NCBI GenBank assembly: GCA_951799425.1
Contig: OX637396.1
Span: 36,882,701-36,946,700 of the forward strand
Source: Ilex aquifolium
Taxonomy: Eukaryota; Streptophyta; Magnoliopsida; Aquifoliales; Aquifoliaceae
Length of the DNA stretch: 64,000 nucleotides
Reading direction: 5' to 3'
Part shown: one piece after another, positions 12,057-22,474 of the stretch
How positions within the stretch are numbered: position 1 is the first letter of the stretch
Layout of the letters: the number at the start of each line of letters is the position of its first letter
The notes under the pieces: model-generated
The model's database searches: none
The model's input: only the letters and a program-made list of their open reading frames with translations
Told to the model about the DNA's origin: nothing
Translations under genes and position numbers: made by a program

Positions 12057-13026
12057 GTGTTGTGTTGTGTGTGTGTGTGTGTCTGTGTTGTGTTGTGTGT
12101 GTGTATTGCGTTAAGTGTGTGTGTGTTGTGTTTGGATTGACTGCCGATTGAATTGTGATTTGGAATTGTTGAATTGCCATTTAAGATTGATTGAATTACC
12201 ATTTGGGAATAAATTATCATTTGAAAATTAATTGTTAATTGGGATTGATTGAATTGTAATTTAGGATTGATTGAATTGCTATTTAGGATTAAATTTTTAT
12301 TTGAAATTGATTGAATTACCATTTGGGATTGTACGAAAACATTTGAAATTGAATTGCCATTTAGTCTCAAATTTTTTTTAAGGAATTTTTAGATTTGTAT
12401 TTTATTATATGATATATTATACAACATATTTAGGATAAAACGTGAAGTAGTTACCAAACATGTTTTGTTTTTTAGTCTTATAATTTGATAGACAAAAATG
12501 ACACCAAAACATGTTTTATGTTTCAGTGTTTATCACAAAACAGAGACAAAAATTGTCTCTGTTTTGGATTTTTTTGAAGACTCGAAAACGAAAACGTTAC
12601 CAAACAACCCCTAAGTTTTTTGAGGTATGCTAGAAAATGGGGTATGGGGCCTGAGAGATTGCTCCAGCTAATTTCAAGGAAATCGAGCTGTGATAATTCT
12701 CCGATGGCCGGCGGAATTTCACCGACTAGGAGAGGGTTCTTGTGGAACCGGAGGAATTGGAGGTGGGTCACTTTGGCGATCGCCGGAGGAATGGTGCCGG
12801 AGAGAGAACCAAGGATTGTGAGGCTAGTGACAAAGTTGGTGGTTTCATCACATTCAACTACATACCAACCACAGCAATCACTGTCGGGGGTCCATGAAAG
12901 CAAAAGATCTGGATTTGAGAGGCTATTTTTGAATTCTAGAAGGGCAGCTTTGTCTTCTGGTTTGCAACGTTCTCCGGCCGGAAAATGGCCGGGAAACAAG
13001 AGGAAGAAGAGGAGTAGGAGCATCAT
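10805..13026 (-). pseudogene. PGIP-like LRR protein, copy B, split by a MITE-like element
   Basis: The N-terminal half (13026 down to 12612) encodes the signal peptide, the CKPEDKAALLEFKNSLSNP cap and the first LRRs. The C-terminal half (11382 down to 10805) encodes the remaining LRRs and the FHNRCLCGMPLNPCK cap. The two halves meet exactly at the element 11383-12611, which interrupts the LRR reading LKKLRFLDLSFNKL. Outside the insert I found no stop, and one 6-base difference from copy D keeps frame, so the insertion appears to be the only disabling event. Transcripts entering the element would add unrelated low-complexity codons after LKKLRG. Confidence 0.88.
11383..12611. mobile_element. 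PIF/Harbinger-like non-autonomous element, 1229 bp, inside PGIP copy B
   Basis: Terminal inverted repeats GGGGATGTTTGGTAAC (left) and GTTACCAAACAACCCC (right) match at 15 of 16 positions. They are flanked by the 3-bp duplication TAA (11380-11382, 12612-12614), the target signature of PIF/Harbinger elements. The uninterrupted site is visible in the sister gene at 28730. The interior holds a CT microsatellite (about 11706-11744), CTCT tracts near 11853-11876, and a long GT/TGTGTTG tract (about 11943-12130). No transposase frame is present; long frames here are simple-repeat artefacts. Confidence 0.85.
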
Positions 13027-13386
13027 CTGAGTTTAGTGAGTGGCAAATTAAATTTGACACAGAAAGATAACTATGTAGAGAGAGAGAGAGAGAGTATGGA
13101 TAACTATGTAAAGATAACTATGTTCTCTCTCTTTCGTTATAGTGGGTTGTGGCTGTTCGTATTGGTTGACTGATTGATCTAGACGAGTACCATTCAGTGT
13201 ATTGGAATGCAGTGGGGCTTCCTGTTAAGTGCACATCATTGTTAAACATTCCAAGAGTGGGCCGCCGAGAAGGAAGGGATGGCCTGTTGGACTGCGTGAG
13301 ATGCAGTTGTTATCGATGTGTTTAAGACGTGGACTGGTACCACTGGTTTCCTATCTCCCATATCGATATGATTTAATTGAGTCATA

Positions 13387-13676
13387 GGGGAATTCCACGG
13401 TATCGATTTCGGTACCGTACTGTCGATTATTATTTTTTTGATAAAGTTACAATTTAAAAAAAAGAAGTTACAACTGTTCAGGTGAAGTCTATAATCGATC
13501 AAGGGTCTATGATCGATCACTGACAGACATCATCGATCATGGACTTCTGTTGAGCAATTGTAACTTCTCTATTTTGAGTTGTAACTTGACCTTTAAAAAT
13601 TGTAACTTACACCTCAAAAAAATTATAACTTAGTCATTTTCAGTATGGTACCGCCTTTGGTACGGTAGACTTCCCC
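13387..13676. mobile_element. Short MITE private to module unit 1
   Basis: A 290-bp insert starting GGGGAATTCCACGG and ending GGTAGACTTCCCC, so the ends are inverted repeats. It is flanked by CATA on both sides (13383-13386, 13677-13680). The uninterrupted site GAGTCATATCTAATTTATAT is present in unit 2 near 25250. Inside are GTAACTT repeats in both orientations and a GGTACCG palindrome near each end. The superfamily is uncertain. Confidence 0.65.
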
Positions 13677-14587
13677 CATATCTAATTTATATATTTTGAT
13701 CTAATGTAATTTTGCCTTTGATGTATACCGAACAAGTCTCAAATGATTTGACTGGTTGGTTCGAGAAATCTCTAAATTAATCCGAATCGTCCGAATTATT
13801 GTCATCGAAGCGGTCAATATCGACCTACAACCTCGAATTAATATAACCTAAATTTCTTTTGATGTTAGATTCTTTTTTCTATATAACATTTTGTATTTTT
13901 TTCTTGACACCGTTATGCAATATTGTGACTTATGCATTTTAGACCTTTCAGAGTCGATGATCGATGTCACTACCTTAAACCATGCAAGGATTGTATTAGT
14001 GATTTTTTTTCATTAATAATCAAAAACGCGTTTTAAAAATGTCAGCCCATCGCAAAAAAATATTTAATATCTTGTGGTGCGTTACACCAAGCATTAGAAT
14101 CACATTCACAAAGACAAGAAACAAGACATCACACCAACCTGTTGTCTTGACAAGAACAGTGTCTTAGATTGGGTAGGCCCCAATGACCAAGTTGATTGTG
14201 CAATCCAGTCAACATTTGACCAAGAAATAATGCTGAGTACAGTACACATCTAAAAGGGGTAATGTTAAATTTACAAATCTCCGTCATTATGAAATTTGAA
14301 TGATCTAAAAATAGTATGTAATCTTATCCTAGTTTAAAAAGATTGATTCTTGAAAACGAACTTGCAACAAATTAATTACACGAATGAATATTTGTCATTG
14401 TTGTTCTTACGGGTCTCACCACTATAATGTCCAAATAATTTGAGAAATATAAAGAAGCTAATCTTACAAAAAGAGAAAATTATATGCATTTCTAACAAGG
14501 AAATGTGCAACATGCTACTGTCATAACCGGATTTGAAAGAGGATAAAATTTTATTCTCATCTTGTAGAGATTGATTTTTGGACAAGA

Positions 14588-14703
14588 AGAACCAGTGGTT
14601 GGTTCAATGGCGTTGGTCTAATAGCGCTACCGCCCTGTAGTTGTTCGTGGGCTAGGGTTCAGCCCTGCCAAACCCCTATATAAAATTGTTCAAAAAAAAA
14701 AAA
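14588..14703 (+). mobile_element. SINE-like element, copy in unit 1
   Basis: About 115 bp ending in a poly(A) tract. TGGTTCAATGG at 14600-14610 fits the tRNA-type RNA polymerase III A box exactly. GGTTCAGCCC from 14656 is a degenerate B box. Related copies sit at the same place in units 2 and 3, so the insertion predates the duplications. I could not define target duplications confidently. Confidence 0.5.
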
Positions 14704-15027
14704 GATATGAATCTGTAACGAATCATTTGGATAAATGTATTTTTGTATGTTGCATGTCCAAATTATTTTTGTCACTATATTGCTCTACTCTACTACTGCA
14801 TTTATTATAACTCATCTTACAGATGACGTACAAATTCAATTTATGCATTATCAAACACGAACATGTATAACCCGGAAACATAAAGACCAAACCAAAAGGC
14901 CAAACCCTTTTTTCTAGTACCCACTCTCAAAGTGCAACTGTGACCTCCCAGTAGTGCAGCCATCACTCACATCAGCAATTTCCAAGAATCTTCACCCTGA
15001 TTTTTAAAAAGTTGTTTGATTGCCTGA

Positions 15028-16496
15028 ATTTATGATATAAAATAGGGTGGTTTCAATAAGTTTATCGTACGGTCTCAAATTCATTCATCAAATGGTCAAA
15101 AAATTACATTGTTTTTCCTTAATATTTCCCCCCCCCACTAGTCAACAATTACGGCTGATTTTGGACACATCCTACGATCTCAAATTCATTCATCCAACGG
15201 TCAAGAAATTATAATTTTTTCCTTAATATTTCTCCCCCAATCAGTCAACGATTACGGCTGATTTTGAAACACAAGATTTTCTTTAACATAATTAAATGAG
15301 TCAAATTTGTCATTAATATCATTTGTGTAGTGTAACATTTTGAATTTTTATAAGACACAATAATAACATTTTGATTTAAAAAAACTCATCAATTTAAAAA
15401 TGACGTTACTTAACACATTTATATTGAATATAATTGATTTTAATTTTATTTATTTAATTAATTATCTCAAACTAACATGTCTTACATATATTTTGAATCA
15501 AAAGTTCAAGACTAATTTTTTTTATCTCTTAAGAAAATTCAACGTTAATATATTCTTATAAATTAATAATTTTGTAATAACTTGTACTAATTAAAAAAAT
15601 AATATTTGTATAACTTTTTTTGATAGAACATATTTGGCGATATGCTTTTTGATAAATTAGATTTTTAATTTATATTAGATTTGACTCGATTTTGATTACA
15701 TGTATATAAATTAATGTTCGATTTTGATTTAATGTATATAAATTAATATTTTTTTAAGTCAATTCTATCATATTTCGTGGATTTATCTATAATATAAAAC
15801 AGTAAAGACTTCAATAAGTTCATCCGACGGTCTCAAACAAACTCATCCAACGACCACCAACATCTCTCTGAAAACCATTAAGATTGAATTTTACATTCCT
15901 CTTCTCACTCTTCACTATCTCTCTATGTGGCAGTGACGGATAGATGAGAGGTCTAGGACCACCCTAATTTTTATTTTTTTTAGTTATATATGTTTTATAT
16001 ATTTTTTTTTGGATATTCTTAATTGGGCCCGCTGTAATGATTTATGAAAAAAAAAATTAATTGGGTCAAACAAGTTGGGTACTAGAACAAATTAAAAGAA
16101 AAAAGTCTATACCAAATTTCTTAAAATTAGCAAATTAAAAGAAAAAAGTCTATACCAAATTTCTTAAAATTAGCAAATTAAAATTGATTCCTTAGAATAT
16201 TTGTATGATTTGTTGGAAGTTTCTTTGGTTCAAAAATTATAAAATATATACCAAAAAATGAGTAAAATATATAATTTGTAAGAAGATTAAATATTATAGA
16301 ATATTATTTTTATTTGTGTCAAATCTATAATATTACATAGGGCAGACTTCAATAAGTCTATTCGACGGTCTCAAATAGACTCATATAACGGCCTCCAATA
16401 TCCCTCTCAAAACCATTCAGATTAAATTTTTATCCTCCCAAATTCATTACTTCTCACTTACGTTGCACCGTGTCTTCAGGCACGGACTACCCCAAT
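15028..16496. mobile_element. Insertion with repeated 'ACTTCAATAAGT...CGACGGTCTCAAA' heads, Helitron-like (tentative)
   Basis: Absent from unit 1, where GAATTAATTTTCCAAAATAG is continuous at about 9997. Here it is split and AATTTA occurs at both junctions. Three related heads (15035, 15797 and 16333) read roughly TAAAAYAG..ACTTCAATAAGT..YCGACGGTCTCAAA. A 105-bp direct repeat lies at about 15068-15262. The right end has a small hairpin CCGTG-N8-CACGG followed by ACTACCCC, which recalls a Helitron 3' terminus, but the CTRR ending is not clean. No coding capacity. Confidence 0.45.
16089..16183. repeat. 43-bp tandem duplication
   Basis: Two exact copies of a 43-bp unit beginning AAATTAAAAGAAAAAAGTCT (starts at 16089 and 16132), followed by nine bases of a third. 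A local replication-slippage product inside the insertion 15028-16496. Confidence 0.9.
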
Positions 16497-16928
16497 TTAA
16501 TTTTCCAAAATAGCCCTATCTTGATCCCTCTATATTCTCACTCTCTCTTTTAATTTTGAATTGACATGTAGGATTAGAGTGTTAATTGCATGTATTGTGG
16601 AGATACTTGAAATTTTTTTACATGCATTTTTAGTTTGGGAAATATTATTTATACCTAATTTAGTAATTTTATTTGGTGACATAATAGATCATAGCCATTA
16701 AATTGATAGTGAGTTCTAACTAATAATAGAGTCTACTTTCAATCTAATGAGATAGAATAATAAGGTCACCATTTCTAAATCAACTACTTTGTAGTGAACC
16801 AAGAGCTGGAATTGGATGAAGTTTATTCAATGTAACTAAAATCAGTCTATTCATAGACTTTTCGAATAAAAATTGATTTTTTTTATCAAAAAAAAAAAGG
16901 GTGAATGTAACATTACTCTTTTACTTAA

Positions 16929-17334
16929 GGGATTGTTTGGTTGGTTTTTTGGGAGGAATTTGAATTGGCTTGTCTAAACCCAAAGATGAGATTCAAAATT
17001 CAATGCCGTCAATACCCATGATTAGTATGCGCACGAATATATGACTATTATGATAATATATTTGTATATAAATGACTATTGTGCCCCTTAACCATTTAAT
17101 CCAAATTCATGTTTGTTTATGTATATAAGATATATGGGGGTATAAATATCATTTGTTAGCTTAAACATGTTAACCCACATATGAAACCCACGAACTTGGG
17201 TTTAATTCCCGGGCCTAATGCGGACTGAGTTTCAAACCCTGAACTAACTATGCATTTACCAAATATGAGATTGTTGGGTTTTATTCTCCAACTCATATTT
17301 CAAAACCCTCCAAACTCACATACCAAACAAGCTC
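16929..17334. mobile_element. MITE shared by units 2 and 3 (unit 2 copy)
   Basis: Ends are GGGATTGTTTGGTTGG and, reverse-complemented, GAGCTTGTTTGGTATG. They are flanked by TTAA on both sides (16925-16928, 17335-17338). The unit 1 site is empty. A TTA/TAA target and TGTTTGG termini suit a Tourist/Harbinger-type MITE. Confidence 0.7.
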
Positions 17335-17812
17335 TTAATATGTTAAACACTAAAGAACTGGTTTTAAGGGGCTTAGTGGGAGCTTTCACGATTAATCTAG
17401 ACTTGCACAATCTATTAATTTTTAATAGTACAATACACGACTCGATTCATAATCAAATTGATCCGTCAAACCGATAATTACATATGATGAGATGTCTTTT
17501 TGCTACATAGCTTGATTGCCAAAAGTCACAGCATAATGTCACGGTTTACATGGATTCAGTGGCATCCCACACAAACAACGGTTGTGAAAGAACGACGAAT
17601 TATCGAAACCCTCCGGCCGATACTTCAATTTCCAGCCGGTGGGTATCTCCCCACACAATCTGTTATAAGTAACATTCAATTCCAGCAAAAGAATGGATTC
17701 AGTGATCTGGGTCGGAATCCTCCCATAAATCCTATTATGGGATATATCCAGCGTTACCAATGGCTCCATAAACCTCACTTTCGAGAAATCAAACTCGAAA
17801 TTATTTCTTGAT

Positions 17813-20800
17813 TGTTAAGAAATATAGGATTATTTTATGTATTAAGGGTAGAATAGTCTTTTATTTGTTTAGGCTATATATAGTCTCTATGTATTTAGGT
17901 TAAACTACTTTCTTGTATTCAAAGAGAATTATGCAGTATCAATGAAACCCTAGCCTCTTCTGCCGTTTGGAGGTACTTCGTTTCAGACGACCTGTTTTTT
18001 TTTAAGAAGGTACTTCGTTTCGTTTTTGCAATCTGGTATTTTGTGATTGTACACTGGTATTTCGATCTGGTTTTGCGATCTGTTTTGCGATCTGGTTTTG
18101 CGATCTGGTTTTGCGATCTGTTTTTATTTGTTGTTTAATTATGGCTACTGAAAGAGATGACTCACTTCAGTCTGTGAGTGTGAGGTTGGATGGAAAGAAC
18201 TATTCGTATTGGAGTTATGTGATGAGAAATTTTCTGAAGGGTAAAAAGATATGGGGATATGTTAGTGGAACATCTGTGAAACCTAAGAACACTGATGATG
18301 GTTATGCTGATTTGATAGATACCTGGGAAGCAAACAATGCGAAAATTATTACTTGGATTAACAATTTTGTTGAGCATTCTATTGGTACACAGTTGGCGAA
18401 GTATGAGACAGCAAAGGAGGTTTGGGATCATCTGCAAAGGTTATTCACTCAATCAAATTTTGCAAAGCAGTATCAATTGGAGAATGACATACGAGCTCTT
18501 CAGCAGCAGAATATGAGTATTCAGGAGTTTTATTCTGCTATGACAGATCTTTGGGATCAATTGGCTCTTACAGAATCGGCAGAATTAAAGGCATGTGGTG
18601 CCTATATTGATCGTAGAGAGCAGCAACGATTGGTACAATTTTTAACGGCACTTCGCAGTGATTTTGAAGGACTTAGAGGTTCAATTTTGCATCGTTCTCC
18701 ACTTCCTTCTGTTGACTCAGTTGTCAGTGAGTTATTGGCTGAAGAAATACGTCTTAAGTCTTATTCTGAAAAGGGAATTATTTCTACTTCTAATCCTTCT
18801 GTGTTAGCAGTACCTTCTAAGCCATTCTCTAATAATCAGAATAAGCCTTACACAAGGGTTGCCTTCGACGAGTGCAGTTTCTGTAAGCAAAAAGGTCATT
18901 GGAAGGCTCAATGTCCTAAGAAGTTGAGACAGCAGAATCAATCGCAGCAGCAATCTCAAGCTTGGAAGCCTGGCAACCAGTCACAATCTAATGCTCATAG
19001 ACCACCTCAGGGTTACAGACCACCACAGTCTAATACTGCAGCAGTAGTTTCATCAGATCCTTTCATCGATCCTAGTACTTTGGCTGAGCAATTTCAGAAG
19101 TTTCTCTCCTTACAACCACAAGCTATGTCTGCTTCCTCTTCCGTAGGTCAGTTGCCTCATAGTGCTTCAGGTATGTCACATTCTGTATGGGTCTTGGATT
19201 CTGGTGCTTCACATCATATGTCTCCAGATTTTTCATCTTTTGCTTCTGTTATGCCTTCCTCTTCTATTCCTGTTATGACTGCTGATGGAACTCTTATGCC
19301 TTTAGCAGGTGTTGGTTCTGTTGTCACACCGCACTTGTCTCTCCCTAATGTTTATCATATTCCGAAACTCACATTAAATCTTGCTTCTGTTGGTCAGTTG
19401 TGTGATTCTGGTAATTTAGTCACCTTTTCCTCTTCTTCTTGTTATGTGCAGGATCTGCAGTCTCAGAAGCTGATTGGGACAGGCCGTAGGAAGGGGGGAT
19501 TATATATTTTGGATGAGTTAAAAGTGCCAGTTGCTGCTGCTGCTGCTGCTGCTCCTAGTGTTGATTTATCTTCTTTTCGTTTGAGTTCTTCTTCTTCTAG
19601 TTTTTATTTATGGCATTCTCGTCTAGGTCATGTTTCGTCTTCTCGTTTGAGATTTTTGGCATCCACAGGGGCCTTAGGAAATTTGCAAGCTTGTGATATT
19701 TCTGATTGTAGTGGATGTAAACTGGCAAAATTTTCTGCTTTACCTTTTAATCGAAGTATTTCCGTTTCTTCTTCTCCATTTGATTTGATTCATTCTGATG
19801 TATGGGGACCTTCTCCTGTTGCCACAAAAGGAGGGTCTCGATATTATGTTTCTTTTATTGATGATCATACTCGTTATTGTTGGATTTATTTAATGAAACA
19901 TCGTTCTGAATTCTTTGGGATATATACAGCCTTTCGAGCTCTTGTCAAAACTCAACATTCTGCTGTTATCAAATGTTTTAGGTGTGATTTGGGTGGGGAA
20001 TACACTTCTAATGAATTTTGTGAGTTGCTTGCCTTAGATGGAACTGTTTATCAAACTTCGTGTACAGATAATCCTGAGCAAAATGGTGTTGCTGAAAGAA
20101 AACATAGGCACATTGTTGAAACTGCTCGTTCTCTCTTGTTGTCTGCTGCTATTCCTAGTGTGTTTTGGGGTGAAGCTGTTCTTACTGCTGTAGCTTTGAT
20201 TAATACAATTTCATCTTCTCATATTTCAGGTGTTTCTCCTTTCGAAAAGTTGTATGGGTATGCCCCTGATTATTCTTCTTTTAGAGTTTTTGGTTGTACT
20301 TGTTTCGTTCTTCGTCCTCATGTAGAACGCAACAAGCTGTCCTCTCGATCTGCTATTTGTGTTTTTCTTGGTTATGGTGAAGGTAAAAAGGGGTATCGTT
20401 GTTTTGATCCAATAACTCAGAAACTTTATGTGTCTCGCCATGTTGTTTTTCTTGAGCATATACCGTTTTTTTCTATTCCATCCACTACTCATAGCTTCAC
20501 TATATCTGATCTTATTCGTATAGATCCTTTTTCTGATCATTCTGCAGGTACTGACACTCTACTCTCTAGCACACCTGAAGCTCCCTCTTCTTCTATGGTC
20601 CCTCAAGCTCCGTCTGAGATTATGGATCCACCTTTACGTCAATCTACACGCATTCGTAAGTCCACAAAGTTACCAGATTTTACTTATTCTTGTTATTCTT
20701 CATCTTTTACTTCATTTTTAGCTTCTATTCATTGTCTCTCTGAGCCCTCTTCCTATAAAGAGGCAATTCTTGATCCTCTTTGGCAGCAAGCTATGGATGA

Positions 20801-22474
20801 GGAACTTTCTGCTTTGCATAAGACAGGTACTTGGGATTTGGTTCCTCTACCTCCTGGTAAGAGTGTTGTTGGCTGTCGTTGGGTGTATAAGATCAAGACT
20901 AATTCTGATGGATCTGTTGAGCGATACAAAGCTAGGTTGGTTGCAAAAGGGTACTCTCAACAGTATGGTATGGATTATGAGGAGACATTTGCTCCTGTTG
21001 CAAAAATGACTACTATTCGTACTCTTATTGCAGTTGCTTCGGTTCGTCAGTGGCATATCTCTCAACTTGATGTTAAAAATGCCTTCTTGAATGGAGATCT
21101 TCAAGAAGAAGTTTATATGGCTCCCCCTCCTGGTGTTTCACATGATTATGGGTATGTTTGCAAGCTCAAGAAAGCATTATATGGTCTCAAACAAGCACCT
21201 CGTGCTTGGTTTGAGAAATTTTCTGTTGTGATCTCTTCTCTTGGATTTGCTTCTAGTAGTCATGATTCTGCTCTTTTTGTTAAGTGCACTGATGCAGGTC
21301 GTATCATTCTGTCTTTATATGTTGATGACATGATTATTACTGGTGATGATATTGATGGGATTTCAGTTTTGAAGACAGAGTTAGCTAGACAGTTTGAAAT
21401 GAAGGATTTGGGTTCTCTACGATATTTCTTGGGTATTGAGGTAGCCCACTCACCCAGAGGTTATCTTCTTTCTCAGTCGAAATATGTTGCAGATATTCTT
21501 GAGCGGGCTAGACTTACTGATAATAAGACTGCAGATACTCCCATTGAGGTTAACGCAAAGTATTCTTCTTCTGATGGTTTACTTTTGCCAGATTCTATTT
21601 TATACCGTACTATTGTTGGGAGTTTGGTATATCTCACTATTACTCGTCCAGATATTGCATATGATGTTCATGTTGTTAGTCAGTTTGTTGCTTCTCCTAC
21701 TACAGTTCATTGGGCAGCTGTTCTTCGTATTTTGCGGTATCTTCGGGGTACAGTCTTTCAGAGTCTTTTACTTCCATCCACCTCTTCCTTGGAGCTGCGT
21801 GCATACTCTGATGCTGATCATGGCAGTGATCCCACAGATCGCAAGTCTGTTACTGGTTTCTGTATCTTTTTGGGTGATTCTCTTATTTCTTGGAAGAACA
21901 AAAAACAATCTATTGTTTCTCAATCTTCAACCGAAGCAGAATATCGTGCTATGGCATCTACTACCAAAGAGATTGTTTGGTTACGTTGGTTACTTGCAGA
22001 TATGGGAGTTTCCATTTCTCATCCCACTCCAATGTATTGTGACAACCAGAGTTCTATTCAGATTGCTCACAACTCGATTTTTCATGAACGAACTAAGCAC
22101 ATTGAGATCGATTGTCACCTTACTCGTCATCATCTCAAGCATGGCACCATTACTTTGCCATTTGTTTCTTCTTCTTTGCAGATTGCAGATTTCTTTACCA
22201 AGTCGCATTCTATTTCCCGTTTTCGTTTTCTAGTTGGCAAACTCTCGATGCTTGTAGCTGCCGCATCGTGAGTTTGAGGGGAGATGTTAAGAAATATAGG
22301 ATTATTTTATGTATAAAGGGTAGAATAGTCTTTTATTTGTTTAGGCTATATATAGTCTCTATGTATTTAGGTTAAACTACTCTCTTGTATTCAAAGAGAA
22401 TTATGCAGTATCAATGAAACCCTAGCCTCTTCTTCCACTTCTTCTTTCTTGTATTTTTTCTTGATTGTTTAACA
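17813..22474 (+). mobile_element. Ty1/Copia LTR retrotransposon, whole-looking and young, inside PGIP copy C
   Basis: The element starts TGTTAAGAAATATAGG and ends ATTGTTTAACA, flanked by the 5-bp duplication TTGAT (17808-17812, 22475-22479). The intact gene at 28422 shows the empty site TTTCTTGATATCACAAG. The 3' LTR is 22285-22474 (190 bp), preceded by the purine tract GAGTTTGAGGGGAGA. The 5' LTR starts at 17813 and aligns over about 149 bp with only two differences; its right-hand limit and the primer site are unclear to me. The internal region is one long uninterrupted frame. LTR similarity points to recent insertion. Confidence 0.92.
18141..22271 (+). CDS. Copia Gag-Pol polyprotein (retrotransposon gene)
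   Basis: A single frame of about 1376 codons from MATERDDSLQSV; an ATG 30 bases upstream is possible but lacks the Gag-like start. In order, with approximate residues: UBN2-type Gag (1-210), a CCHC zinc knuckle CSFCKQKGHWKAQC (about 243), aspartic protease WVLDSGASHHM (about 350), a pre-integrase domain with LWHSRLGHVS, integrase from about 545 (HSDVWGP, DDHTRYCWIY), reverse transcriptase (WVYKIKTNSDGSVERYKARL; catalytic YVDDMIITG at about 1059) and RNase H (SDADHGSDPTDRKSVTG at about 1222). The domain order is that of Ty1/Copia, with integrase before reverse transcriptase. The frame is open throughout. Whether the copy is active cannot be told from sequence. Confidence 0.95.
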   Translation: MATERDDSLQSVSVRLDGKNYSYWSYVMRNFLKGKKIWGYVSGTSVKPKNTDDGYADLIDTWEANNAKIITWINNFVEHSIGTQLAKYETAKEVWDHLQRLFTQSNFAKQYQLENDIRALQQQNMSIQEFYSAMTDLWDQLALTESAELKACGAYIDRREQQRLVQFLTALRSDFEGLRGSILHRSPLPSVDSVVSELLAEEIRLKSYSEKGIISTSNPSVLAVPSKPFSNNQNKPYTRVAFDECSFCKQKGHWKAQCPKKLRQQNQSQQQSQAWKPGNQSQSNAHRPPQGYRPPQSNTAAVVSSDPFIDPSTLAEQFQKFLSLQPQAMSASSSVGQLPHSASGMSHSVWVLDSGASHHMSPDFSSFASVMPSSSIPVMTADGTLMPLAGVGSVVTPHLSLPNVYHIPKLTLNLASVGQLCDSGNLVTFSSSSCYVQDLQSQKLIGTGRRKGGLYILDELKVPVAAAAAAAPSVDLSSFRLSSSSSSFYLWHSRLGHVSSSRLRFLASTGALGNLQACDISDCSGCKLAKFSALPFNRSISVSSSPFDLIHSDVWGPSPVATKGGSRYYVSFIDDHTRYCWIYLMKHRSEFFGIYTAFRALVKTQHSAVIKCFRCDLGGEYTSNEFCELLALDGTVYQTSCTDNPEQNGVAERKHRHIVETARSLLLSAAIPSVFWGEAVLTAVALINTISSSHISGVSPFEKLYGYAPDYSSFRVFGCTCFVLRPHVERNKLSSRSAICVFLGYGEGKKGYRCFDPITQKLYVSRHVVFLEHIPFFSIPSTTHSFTISDLIRIDPFSDHSAGTDTLLSSTPEAPSSSMVPQAPSEIMDPPLRQSTRIRKSTKLPDFTYSCYSSSFTSFLASIHCLSEPSSYKEAILDPLWQQAMDEELSALHKTGTWDLVPLPPGKSVVGCRWVYKIKTNSDGSVERYKARLVAKGYSQQYGMDYEETFAPVAKMTTIRTLIAVASVRQWHISQLDVKNAFLNGDLQEEVYMAPPPGVSHDYGYVCKLKKALYGLKQAPRAWFEKFSVVISSLGFASSSHDSALFVKCTDAGRIILSLYVDDMIITGDDIDGISVLKTELARQFEMKDLGSLRYFLGIEVAHSPRGYLLSQSKYVADILERARLTDNKTADTPIEVNAKYSSSDGLLLPDSILYRTIVGSLVYLTITRPDIAYDVHVVSQFVASPTTVHWAAVLRILRYLRGTVFQSLLLPSTSSLELRAYSDADHGSDPTDRKSVTGFCIFLGDSLISWKNKKQSIVSQSSTEAEYRAMASTTKEIVWLRWLLADMGVSISHPTPMYCDNQSSIQIAHNSIFHERTKHIEIDCHLTRHHLKHGTITLPFVSSSLQIADFFTKSHSISRFRFLVGKLSMLVAAAS

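Larger units (their letters stand above)
9826..14770. repeat. Duplicated PGIP module, unit 1
   Basis: The left edge (9826-9968, beginning AACACGTATAACCCGAAAAG) recurs at 14856-15000. The body is PGIP 3' flank, PGIP copy B, PGIP 5' flank and a distal part with a SINE-like insert, and recurs in units 2 (14856-26704) and 3 (27246-31282). Unit 1 differs by holding private insertions at 11383-12611 and 13387-13676. It lacks the MITE present in both other units: the empty site is TTTTAGTTAATGTGTTC near 10562-10574. Confidence 0.8.

Noticed and set aside
11230-12180. 316-codon minus-strand frame rich in His/Thr
   Set aside because: It is produced by the GT microsatellite inside the MITE-like element and merges with PGIP sequence in the wrong frame.
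21484-22233. 249-codon Leu-rich frame
   Set aside because: It is an out-of-frame shadow of the Copia RNase H region.
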